Positions 16,213 through 23,821 of a stretch of DNA of 42,173 nt are shown piece by piece; the first letter of the stretch is position 1, and each line of letters opens with the position of its first letter. The position numbers were made by a program, and so were the translations under genes. Origin of the DNA: SZUA-36 sp964650905 (lineage in GTDB: Bacteria > Pseudomonadota > Gammaproteobacteria > Xanthomonadales > SZUA-36); the NCBI GenBank assembly GCA_964650905.1, contig CAZYVH010000017.1, positions 1 to 42,173 on the forward strand, written 5' to 3'. The notes under the pieces are model-generated. The model did no database searches. It saw nothing but the letters and a program-made list of their open reading frames with translations, and was not told the DNA's origin.

Positions 16213-16447
16213 GATTCGCTCCTTTTATGTCCTTAAATCAGGAAAACTCAACAACCGGATGAACCCTGCTCGATTGGCGGCCTTAACCGGTTGCTGTGGA
16301 TGTCGTAATTATCTCACATTGGGGCTACTCTATGCCAGCAAACAGGTGGCAAAAAGCCCGCGCCGACAAGGCTACTACCAGCATTTTCTGAAACTGTTTT
16401 TTGCCGTTCATGACAACGGCATCAGGACACCAAAACCGCAGACGAAC
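16213..16447. other. gltA upstream region
   Basis: About 235 nt between the start of gltA and the end of the L31 gene. It should hold the gltA promoter, which I cannot place with confidence. An inverted repeat is listed separately. No supported reading frame. Confidence 0.4.
16402..16421. repeat. Inverted repeat downstream of rpmE2
   Basis: TGCCGTT and AACGGCA form a perfect 7-bp stem around a 6-nt loop. On the strand of the L31 gene the stem is followed by A residues rather than T, so it is not a standard terminator for that gene. Confidence 0.4.
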
Positions 16448-16690
16448 CTACTTGTTATAGCGGCGTTTGAACCGGTCTACACGACCACCCGTATCCATCA
16501 GTTTGTGCTTACCGGTATAAAAAGGATGAGAGGCACTGGAGACTTCCACCTTGACCAGTGGATACTCATTACCATCTTCCCATTTTATGGTTTCTTTGCT
16601 GTGTAAGGTGGAGCGGGTCAGGAATGCAAAATCGGATGAAATATCCTGGAAAACAACTTCGCGATAATCTGGGTGAATGTCAGCTTTCAT
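16448..16690 (-). CDS. rpmE2: 50S ribosomal protein L31 type B (zinc-independent)
   Basis: A component of the large ribosomal subunit at the intersubunit bridge. The protein has 80 residues and starts MKADIHPDYREVVF, the L31 signature. It contains no cysteine at all, so it belongs to the type B form that does not bind zinc. In many bacteria that form replaces the CxxC form under zinc starvation and is Zur-controlled, but I see no Zur-box-like palindrome upstream. It may therefore be constitutive. GGAAG precedes the ATG by 7 nt. Confidence 0.93.
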   Translation of the reverse strand: MKADIHPDYREVVFQDISSDFAFLTRSTLHSKETIKWEDGNEYPLVKVEVSSASHPFYTGKHKLMDTGGRVDRFKRRYNK

Positions 16691-16798
16691 GACAGCTTCC
16701 GGTATTCGTTGGGTCCAAAGAGCCGGGTATTTTAACCACGCACAAGCTGCATTGCAAGCACGGACACCTTGGCAGAATCATTAGCTGATCATCCTGCA

Positions 16799-17986
16799 TC
16801 ACGGCAGAAACATCTGCTGGATATCGTTGACAAATTTCCAGCCAAGGGTGGTCGGTACCAGACGTTGATCCGTCTTTGTCAACAGATCCTTTTCAAGCGC
16901 TTCATGTACGCGCGATTCAACCGTACTCCAGGACAGACCGGTGCGTGCACCAAAATCATCAATATACACCCCGTGCTTGAGCCGCAACTGGTTCAGGAAA
17001 AACCCGAATACCCGCTCCCGGGCGCCCAGGTCACGTTCTTCAGCTAACCAGGATCCTCTGTGAAGCCCCTGCAGATAACGTTTTGGATGCCGGTGTTTTG
17101 CAAAGCGGCGTATCCTGTTTTCGCCCGGCAATGTGATTTTACCGTGCGCACCGGCGCCTATGGCGAGGAAATCACCATAACGCCAGTAATTCAAATTGTG
17201 ACGACTACGCCGCCCGGGTTGCGCGTATGCCGAGATTTCATATTGTTCATACCCGGCTGTAGCCAGCATGTCCATGCCCAAGTTTTGCATTTCCCAGGCC
17301 AGGTCTTCGTCGGGCAATAACGGCGGGTCGGCTGCAAATGCGGTATTCGGCTCCACGGTCAGTTGGTAGAATGAGATATGAGCCGGTCTTGCATCAATGG
17401 CCATAGCAACATCCCTTTTTAACTGCACAAGACACTGTCCGGGCAGGCCATACATCAGGTCGATGTTGAAATTTGTGATGCCGGCAGATGCCAGCGAGTG
17501 CAGTGCCTTAGCTGTTTCCCCGGCCGTGTGGATGCGACCGATACGCCGCAACAGCTGATCGTCAAAACTCTGTACCCCGAGGGAAAATCGATTGACACCG
17601 GCGTGCACGTAGGCGGTAAAACTATCATGCTCAAGCGTTCCCGGGTTGGCCTCAAGGGTGATTTCTGCATCCGGTTTGATTTCCAAACGCGCCCGCAACG
17701 CCGATAACAGCTTGTCAATTTGCTCTGCCTTGAACAGGCTGGGTGTTCCTCCTCCTAAATACAAACTACCGACTGGGCGGCCCCAGGTCATCGGCAAATC
17801 CTGCTCGAGGTCAGCAACCAGTGCCTCGATATAGCGGTTGTCTGGAACATTGTCCGGTGCAACATGTGAGTTAAAATCACAGTATGGACATTTGCGCACA
17901 CACCACGGTATGTGTACATAAAGACTTAAAGGTGGGTTTTTAAGTACGGTTGACAGGGAATTTCTGATTTCAACTACATTTTCCAT
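16799..17986 (-). CDS. hemW: Radical SAM heme chaperone HemW
   Basis: A radical SAM protein of the coproporphyrinogen-oxidase-like group that binds and delivers heme and is not a true CPO. From the ATG at 17986 it has 395 residues. The cluster motif CVRKCPYC supplies C29, C33 and C36 for the 4Fe-4S centre, followed by the SAM-binding GGGTPS. The RHNLNYW segment is the HNxxYW signature that marks HemW and is absent from HemN. A C-terminal HemN-like domain completes it. A GTG three codons upstream is an alternative start. With the ATG it overlaps the end of rdgB by 17 nt, so translation is probably coupled. Third gene of rph-rdgB-hemW. Confidence 0.94.
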   Translation of the reverse strand: MENVVEIRNSLSTVLKNPPLSLYVHIPWCVRKCPYCDFNSHVAPDNVPDNRYIEALVADLEQDLPMTWGRPVGSLYLGGGTPSLFKAEQIDKLLSALRARLEIKPDAEITLEANPGTLEHDSFTAYVHAGVNRFSLGVQSFDDQLLRRIGRIHTAGETAKALHSLASAGITNFNIDLMYGLPGQCLVQLKRDVAMAIDARPAHISFYQLTVEPNTAFAADPPLLPDEDLAWEMQNLGMDMLATAGYEQYEISAYAQPGRRSRHNLNYWRYGDFLAIGAGAHGKITLPGENRIRRFAKHRHPKRYLQGLHRGSWLAEERDLGARERVFGFFLNQLRLKHGVYIDDFGARTGLSWSTVESRVHEALEKDLLTKTDQRLVPTTLGWKFVNDIQQMFLP

Positions 17987-18581
17987 TCCGTTCACGTATC
18001 TGCGTCAACAGCGAGTCCAGAGCCTGACCACGGTGGGAGATGGATTGTTTATCGTCGAGGGACAATTCGGCCGCAGAATACTGCGTACCGGCAACCGCAA
18101 ATACCGGATCATAGCCAAATCCATTCTCACCCCTGGGTGAATGCAGTATCTCGCCATACCAGTTTGCGGTCGCCAGCAATGGTGCAGGGTCGTCCTCACT
18201 GCTCAATAAAACCATGCAACAATAAAAATAAGCACAGCGCCGTTTGCCAGTGACACCATCCAGTTGCTTGAGCAAGCGATGAATATTGGCACGGTCACCG
18301 GCGCCCTCACCACAATAGCGCGCGGAAAAAATACCCGGTTCGCCATTTAATGCAGGCACGACCAGTCCAGAATCGTCGGCAATTGACGGCAGCTGTGTGT
18401 AACGCACTGCCTGGCGCGCCTTTGCCAGTGCGTTTTCAAGAAACGTGCGACCCGTCTCCAGCACTTGGGGCACCTGCCAATCGGCCTGTGGACGGATGCT
18501 GTAACCCAATGGTTCAAGTTTGGCAGTAATTTCACGGAGCTTGCCCGGGTTAGCACTGGCCAGTACATATTGCTTGCACAT
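17970..18581 (-). CDS. rdgB: Non-canonical purine NTP pyrophosphatase (ITPase)
   Basis: Hydrolyses dITP, ITP and XTP to monophosphates, keeping deaminated purines out of DNA and RNA. The protein has 203 residues. The substrate-binding N-terminus ASANPGKLREI, the metal-binding ADDSGLVVPAL segment near 67-77, FGYDPVF near 155-161 and the C-terminal SHRGQAL motif are all present. The ribosome site is weak. It begins 16 nt after the rph stop, and its end overlaps hemW. The rph-rdgB-hemW order is conserved across many gammaproteobacteria. Confidence 0.95.
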   Translation of the reverse strand: MCKQYVLASANPGKLREITAKLEPLGYSIRPQADWQVPQVLETGRTFLENALAKARQAVRYTQLPSIADDSGLVVPALNGEPGIFSARYCGEGAGDRANIHRLLKQLDGVTGKRRCAYFYCCMVLLSSEDDPAPLLATANWYGEILHSPRGENGFGYDPVFAVAGTQYSAAELSLDDKQSISHRGQALDSLLTQIRERNGKCS

Positions 18582-18597
18582 GGTCTCAATGCCCCGT

Positions 18598-19314
18598 TCA
18601 GGTCTGCAGACTTGATGACTGAACTTCCAGCAGGGTGTGGATACCCTTTTCAGCCAGTTCCAGCAAACGATTTAATTCGTCCCTGCGAAATGCATGACCT
18701 TCCGCAGTGCCCTGGAGTTCGATGTAGGCCCCGCCATCGTTCATCACCACGTTCATATCCGTTTCCGCACTGGAATCTTCGGGATAATCAAGATCAAGTA
18801 CGGGTGTATTCTCAAATATACCGACCGAAACGGCCGCAACCTGACCATGTACAGGGTTTTTCTTGATTCTCCTGTTGGCCAGCATCCAGTTGCAGGCATC
18901 AACCAGGGCAACATAAGCGCCGGTAATAGAGGCCGTGCGTGTGCCCCCATCGGCTTGCAATACATCACAATCCAGCGTAATCGTGCTCTCACCCAGCGCT
19001 TCAAGATCGATCACGGCCCGCAAGGAACGGCCGATCATGCGTTGGATTTCCAGTGTGCGTCCACCCTGCTTGCCGGAAGATGCCTCCCTGCGCATGCGAG
19101 AGCCCGTGGAACGCGGTAACATGCCATATTCCGCCGTGACCCAGCCACGGCCGCTGTTGCGTAAAAATGCGGGTACACGGGACTCAACCGACGCCGTGCA
19201 CAATACGCGTGTGTTGCCGCAGGCAATTAATACCGAGCCCTCGGCGTGACGGGTATAGTTTCTCTTAATGGAAACGGGGCGTAGCTCATCTGTTTGTCGA
19301 CCACTGGGTCTCAT
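18598..19314 (-). CDS. rph: Ribonuclease PH
   Basis: A phosphorolytic 3'-to-5' exoribonuclease that trims tRNA precursors and takes part in RNA turnover; it forms a hexameric ring. The protein has 238 residues, full length for the family. N-terminal RPSGRQTDELRP, the GWVTAEYGMLPRST segment near 57-70, and DCDVLQADGGTRTASITGA near 115-133, with the phosphate and catalytic residues, are intact. AGGAAC lies about 8 nt before the ATG. First gene of rph-rdgB-hemW and divergent from yicC. Confidence 0.97.
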   Translation of the reverse strand: MRPSGRQTDELRPVSIKRNYTRHAEGSVLIACGNTRVLCTASVESRVPAFLRNSGRGWVTAEYGMLPRSTGSRMRREASSGKQGGRTLEIQRMIGRSLRAVIDLEALGESTITLDCDVLQADGGTRTASITGAYVALVDACNWMLANRRIKKNPVHGQVAAVSVGIFENTPVLDLDYPEDSSAETDMNVVMNDGGAYIELQGTAEGHAFRRDELNRLLELAEKGIHTLLEVQSSSLQT

Positions 19315-19413
19315 GTTTCTGTTCCTGTTGTCAGTTTAAATATGATGGCCGCTATTTTAGTCTTGTGTACTTACCGTTAACATTGTGCCATTGCCCGCCA
19401 CGTGGAAAAAGCA

Positions 19414-20283
19414 ATGATTCGAAGCATGACCGGTTTTGCCCGGGTTGAACAACAATATGAATTTGGTCGTTTGAGCTGGGAAATGCGCTCGGTTAATCAC
19501 CGTTACCTTGAATTCAGTTTGCGCCTACCCGAGGAGTTTCGATCCCTCGAGAGCGATATCAGGCAATGTCTCGGGCTATACCTCAGCCGTGGGAAAATTG
19601 ATGCCAGCTTACGTTTTACCGAATCAAAGGGTTCCACCGGTAGCGGTCTGAGTCTCAATCGCGCACTGGCCAGTGAACTCCTCGGAGTACGTGCACGGCT
19701 GGCCGACATGGCGGGTGATGATCGGACGGCCAGACTTGACGGGCTGCTCACGTGGCCAGGTCTGATCGAAGAAAACCGGCCTGACCCGGCGCCGCTTAAG
19801 GTAGCTGCCATGGAATTGCTGCGCGAAGCCGCACAGGAATTGCAAAACGGACGCGGCCGGGAAGGTCAGAAAATGGATACCGCGGTGCGTGAGCGTCTGG
19901 CTGGCGTGGCCAGGCTGACCACACAAGTCAGGTTATGGTTACCGGATATACGCGCCGCGCTGAAACAACGCCTGCTGGACCGTGTCAAGGACCTGCAACT
20001 ACCCCTTGAACCCGGTCGAATCGAACAGGAAGTTGTATTTCTTGCCCAGAAAATGGACGTCGACGAGGAACTGGACAGGCTGGATGCACACGTCAGCGAA
20101 GTTTACCGTGTACTTGAACTTGAAGAACCCATCGGCCGTCGCCTGGATTTCCTGATGCAGGAATTCAACCGGGAGTCAAATACACTCAGCTCCAAATCCA
20201 TTGACAAGCGCACCACCAGGGCCGCGGTTGATTTGAAGGTGTTGATCGAGCAGATGCGTGAACAGATTCAGAATGTCGAATAA
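19414..20283 (+). CDS. yicC: YicC/YloC family endoribonuclease
   Basis: The family includes E. coli YicC, an endoribonuclease that takes part in sRNA and mRNA decay. The protein has 289 residues from the ATG at 19414, which restores the conserved start MIRSMTGFAR and has GGAAA about 6 nt upstream; the GTG four codons earlier is less likely. The C-terminal signature FLMQEFNRESNTLSSKS is present near 252-268. The gene overlaps gmk by 11 nt, the same pairing seen in many proteobacteria. Confidence 0.94.
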   Translation: MIRSMTGFARVEQQYEFGRLSWEMRSVNHRYLEFSLRLPEEFRSLESDIRQCLGLYLSRGKIDASLRFTESKGSTGSGLSLNRALASELLGVRARLADMAGDDRTARLDGLLTWPGLIEENRPDPAPLKVAAMELLREAAQELQNGRGREGQKMDTAVRERLAGVARLTTQVRLWLPDIRAALKQRLLDRVKDLQLPLEPGRIEQEVVFLAQKMDVDEELDRLDAHVSEVYRVLELEEPIGRRLDFLMQEFNRESNTLSSKSIDKRTTRAAVDLKVLIEQMREQIQNVE

Positions 20284-20926
20284 GCGGGAGACTGGCTGTC
20301 CTGCCAAGGCTCGCGGGCAACTGTTTATCATCGCCGCGCCATCGGGTGGTGGTAAAACCAGCCTGGTCAACGAGTTGCTCAGACACGACCCGCGGCTGGT
20401 ATTATCGGTTTCGCACACCACACGTGAGCCCAGGCCGGGTGAACACGAAGGCCGGCAGTATCATTTTGTCTCCCCCGCCCTTTTCAGGGAAATGGTTGAG
20501 CGGGGTGAATTCCTGGAGCACGCACGGGTTTTTGATCATTTTTACGGTACCAACGAGAACGCAGTGGCACAGCAACTCGCCGAATGCCATGACGTGATCC
20601 TGGAAATCGACTGGCAAGGTGCGCGTCAGGTGCGTAAAAAATTCCCCGATTGCTGCTCCATCTTTATCCTGCCACCGACGCTGGAAACCCTGCGCAAAAG
20701 ACTGGCAAAACGCGGACAGGATAGCGAGGCTGTCATTGTGCGTAGGATGCAAGATGCAAAAATGGAGATTTCACACTGGCAGGAATTCGATCATCTGGTG
20801 GTCAACGATGATTTCAGCGAGGCATTGAAAGAGTTGGACACCATCATCAACGACCAACGTCAGCAGCGTCCCTGCCTGACCAATCCTGAGTACCAACATC
20901 TGGCGCAACGGCTCGGAAGCAGTTAA
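20273..20926 (+). CDS. gmk: Guanylate kinase
   Basis: Phosphorylates GMP to GDP with ATP, supplying GTP and the substrate pool for (p)ppGpp. The protein has 217 residues. The P-loop APSGGGKT is at 22-29. The GMP-binding segment SHTTREPRPGEHEGRQYHF and the YGT motif follow, and the lid segment with RLAKRGQDS is present. I choose the ATG at 20273; a GTG five codons earlier is possible. The start lies inside the 3' end of yicC. Downstream, rpoZ follows after 70 nt. Confidence 0.96.
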   Translation: MSNKRETGCPAKARGQLFIIAAPSGGGKTSLVNELLRHDPRLVLSVSHTTREPRPGEHEGRQYHFVSPALFREMVERGEFLEHARVFDHFYGTNENAVAQQLAECHDVILEIDWQGARQVRKKFPDCCSIFILPPTLETLRKRLAKRGQDSEAVIVRRMQDAKMEISHWQEFDHLVVNDDFSEALKELDTIINDQRQQRPCLTNPEYQHLAQRLGSS

Positions 20927-20996
20927 AATGATCGGTTCTGCTCAGGACCTGGCAAGTGTTACAGGCCCTAACCCCTTATGAACAACAGGATAGAAC

Positions 20997-21260
20997 ATGG
21001 CACGTATTACCGTAGAAGACTGTCTCGAGAAAATTGACAACCGTTTTGAATTGGTGCTGACCGCAACCAAACGGGCCCGCCAGATCGTTAATGGCGCAGA
21101 ACCACTGGTTGAGGAAGAAAACGACAAACCAACCGTGATCGCACTGCGCGAGATTGCTGAAGGTCTGATCAATACCGAAGGTGTAGATTTATTGCAAGCT
21201 GAGATCGAAGCCGCCGAGGTATTTAACATGCATGCTGAGGAGCAAGACCTCGAAACCTGA
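20997..21260 (+). CDS. rpoZ: RNA polymerase omega subunit
   Basis: A small subunit that helps beta-prime fold and, in proteobacteria, forms one of the (p)ppGpp-binding sites of RNA polymerase. The protein has 87 residues starting MARITVEDCLEKIDNRFELV, the highly conserved family N-terminus, including the MAR motif of ppGpp site 1. AGGA precedes the ATG by about 8 nt. Only 9 nt separate it from spoT, linking a ppGpp target and a ppGpp enzyme in one transcript. Confidence 0.97.
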   Translation: MARITVEDCLEKIDNRFELVLTATKRARQIVNGAEPLVEEENDKPTVIALREIAEGLINTEGVDLLQAEIEAAEVFNMHAEEQDLET

Positions 21261-21269
21261 CAAAATGTA

Positions 21270-23402
21270 ATGCTGGCGACCCCGATGACCTTACCGGAGC
21301 CCGTGCTTGACCTCAGGGACGTGCTCAACACCTACCTGGAACCGGAAAAGGTCGCCATAATCCTCCGCGCTTTTGAAGTTGGTGCCAAAGCACACCTGGG
21401 TCAGACACGCAAAACCGGTGAGCCTTATATACTCCACCCTGTCGCAGTAGCACGTATCCTCGCCAATATGCGTATGGATTATGCCAGTGTTGCTGCCGCA
21501 ATCCTGCATGACACCATCGAAGACACACCGCTTACCCGTGACGAAATTGAAAACCGCTTCGGCGAAGAAATTGCCGAACTCGTGGATGGTGTCACCAAGC
21601 TGGATAAAATGAAATTTCGTACCCGGCTTGAGGCAGACGCCGAGAGCTTCCGCAAATTGCTGTTGGCCATGTCACGGGATTTGAGGGTGATATTCATAAA
21701 GCTGGCTGATCGACTGCACAATATGCGTACACTGGTTTCAATGACAACCGCACCGCGACGCAGGATTGCACGCGAAACGCTTGATATATACGCACCCATT
21801 GCTGACCGCCTGGGTATGAACAGCATCAAGTTGGAATTGCAGGATCTGGGTTTTGCCAACCTGTACCCCTGGCGGCACCGCACCATCGCCGAACACATCA
21901 GAACGGTCACGGGTGACCGCAAAGCAATTATCGTTGATATCCACAAGGCACTGAAAAGGAAAATGAGCGAGGCCGGGATTCCCTGTGTTATCAAGGGACG
22001 CGAAAAAAGCCCGTACAGCATATACCGCAAAATGCATTCAAAGGATTTATCTTTTTCAGAAGTCATGGATGTCTATGCTTTTCGCATCATCACACACTCA
22101 GAACCGCAGTGTTACCAGGCACTCGGCACGGTCCACGGGCTTTACCCACCTAAACCCGGACGCTTTAAGGATTACATAGCACTACCAAAATCCAACGGTT
22201 ACCAGTCCCTGCATACCATACTCAACAGCCCCTTCGACCTGCCCGTGGAAATACAGATCCGTACCCAGGAAATGGATCTCATGGCAGAGAAGGGTGCAGC
22301 GGCCCACTGGCAGTACAAAAGCGGTGAGACCAACACCAGTTCAGCCCAGGAGCGCGCCAGGGACTGGTTGATGCAATTGGTTGACATACAACGGCACAGC
22401 AGTGATTCAATGGAGTTCCTTGAAAGCGCCAAGTCAGATCTGTTCCCCAACCAGATATTCGTATTCACACCCAAAGGCAAGATCATCGACATGCGCCGCA
22501 GGGCAACCGCGCTGGATTTTGCCTACGCCATCCACACCGGAATTGGCAATCACACCGCACGGATACTGGTCGACAAGATTGAAGTACCGTTTTCAACCCC
22601 GCTGGCCAACGGGCAGACCATTGAAGTGCTGACTGACGATGCGGCCCATCCAATGCCGGAGTGGCTGGACTTTGTTACCACATCAAGAGCAAGGACGGCC
22701 ATCAGGCAATTCATCAAGAGTCTCGAACAGGCTGACACTGTCGCGCTCGGTCTGCGTTTGCTGTACACCGCCCTCAATTCCCGTGGTTCAGACATCGATG
22801 CCATACCGGCAGAACGTATGAAAAAGTTCCTCAAAGACAATCAATTCGAACGCCAGGAAGACCTGTTCACGGCGCTCGCTATGGGTAACGTGCTGGCCGG
22901 AATCGTGGCGCTTAAACTGGTACCTGAAGTACGTACCGATACGTCGGTGGATGACGCTGAGTCGCTCGTTATCGCAGGTTCCGAGGGCAGTGCGGTGACA
23001 TTTGCCGCGTGCTGCCACCCAGTCCCCGGGGACGCCATCATGGGCTATCTGTCCGCTGGCAAGGGCGTGGTGATACACCGTAGAAACTGTCGTAATGCAC
23101 GTGAGCTTAACAAACAACAAGACCGCTGTATCGCCGTAAAATGGGCATCCATCCGACGGGGCATGTTCAAGGTGGCTTTGAAAATACTTGCCAAGAACGT
23201 ACCTGGTGTGCTGGCCAATATTTCCGCCAGTATTGGAAATGTGGGCAGCAACATTGAAAGGGTTGAACAACCCGAGACCAACCCCGAAGCTGCCAACCTG
23301 TTGTTTACCATCAGCGTCGCCGACCGCGACCACATGGCGCGTGTGATGCGTCGTCTGAGGCGCAACCACAATGTGATCAGGGTCAGCCGTATCGGCACCT
23401 GA
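21270..23402 (+). CDS. spoT: Bifunctional (p)ppGpp synthetase/hydrolase SpoT
   Basis: Makes and degrades the alarmone (p)ppGpp in the stringent response. The protein has 710 residues. The hydrolase domain keeps its HD site (H56, then H80-D81 in AILHDTIED), so hydrolysis should be active. In the synthetase domain the RFKDYIALPKSNGYQSLHT segment has the RxKD signature of bifunctional enzymes rather than the acidic form of RelA, and EIQIRT is intact. A TGS domain follows near 395-455, then a cysteine/histidine-containing region (AACCHPVPGD) and a C-terminal ACT domain from about 630. No clear ribosome site precedes the ATG; coupling to rpoZ is likely. An ATG five codons later is an alternative start. 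Confidence 0.96.
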   Translation: MLATPMTLPEPVLDLRDVLNTYLEPEKVAIILRAFEVGAKAHLGQTRKTGEPYILHPVAVARILANMRMDYASVAAAILHDTIEDTPLTRDEIENRFGEEIAELVDGVTKLDKMKFRTRLEADAESFRKLLLAMSRDLRVIFIKLADRLHNMRTLVSMTTAPRRRIARETLDIYAPIADRLGMNSIKLELQDLGFANLYPWRHRTIAEHIRTVTGDRKAIIVDIHKALKRKMSEAGIPCVIKGREKSPYSIYRKMHSKDLSFSEVMDVYAFRIITHSEPQCYQALGTVHGLYPPKPGRFKDYIALPKSNGYQSLHTILNSPFDLPVEIQIRTQEMDLMAEKGAAAHWQYKSGETNTSSAQERARDWLMQLVDIQRHSSDSMEFLESAKSDLFPNQIFVFTPKGKIIDMRRRATALDFAYAIHTGIGNHTARILVDKIEVPFSTPLANGQTIEVLTDDAAHPMPEWLDFVTTSRARTAIRQFIKSLEQADTVALGLRLLYTALNSRGSDIDAIPAERMKKFLKDNQFERQEDLFTALAMGNVLAGIVALKLVPEVRTDTSVDDAESLVIAGSEGSAVTFAACCHPVPGDAIMGYLSAGKGVVIHRRNCRNARELNKQQDRCIAVKWASIRRGMFKVALKILAKNVPGVLANISASIGNVGSNIERVEQPETNPEAANLLFTISVADRDHMARVMRRLRRNHNVIRVSRIGT

Positions 23403-23437
23403 CATTATCCGGCATCAATCATTGCAAGGAGCAGAGC

Positions 23438-23818
23438 ATGAGCAAAGAGACATTTCACACCGACAACGCGCCACGCGCCATCGGTACTTATTCACAGGCT
23501 GTCAAGCATGGCGGGCTGATATTTGTATCCGGCCAGATTCCACTCATTCCTGACAGCATGGAAATGGTTAGCGGTGGTGTCGAGGAGCAGATCCAGCAAG
23601 TTTTCAAAAACCTCGAAGCCGTGTGCCGGGCCGCAGGCGGTACCTTGAACGGCATCGTAAAACTGACAGTCTACCTGGCCGACATGGCAGACTTTCCAAA
23701 GGTTAACGAAATCATGGATCAATATTTTTCAGCACCCTACCCGGCACGGGCAGCGGTCGGTGTCGCGGCACTGCCCAAGGGCGCAAAGGTAGAGGTGGAC
23801 GCGATCCTCGCGACTTGA
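23438..23818 (+). CDS. ridA: Reactive intermediate/imine deaminase RidA
   Basis: Hydrolyses enamine and imine intermediates, such as 2-aminoacrylate, released by PLP-dependent dehydratases. The protein has 126 residues, full family length. The segments GTYSQAVKHGG, FVSGQIPL and PYPARAAVGVAALPKGAKVEVDAI (which contains the conserved catalytic arginine) are present. AAGGAG lies about 7 nt before the ATG. It sits between spoT and recG. A threonine/serine dehydratase-like enzyme, a possible source of its substrate, is encoded elsewhere in this window. Confidence 0.96.
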   Translation: MSKETFHTDNAPRAIGTYSQAVKHGGLIFVSGQIPLIPDSMEMVSGGVEEQIQQVFKNLEAVCRAAGGTLNGIVKLTVYLADMADFPKVNEIMDQYFSAPYPARAAVGVAALPKGAKVEVDAILAT

Positions 23819-23821
23819 AAG

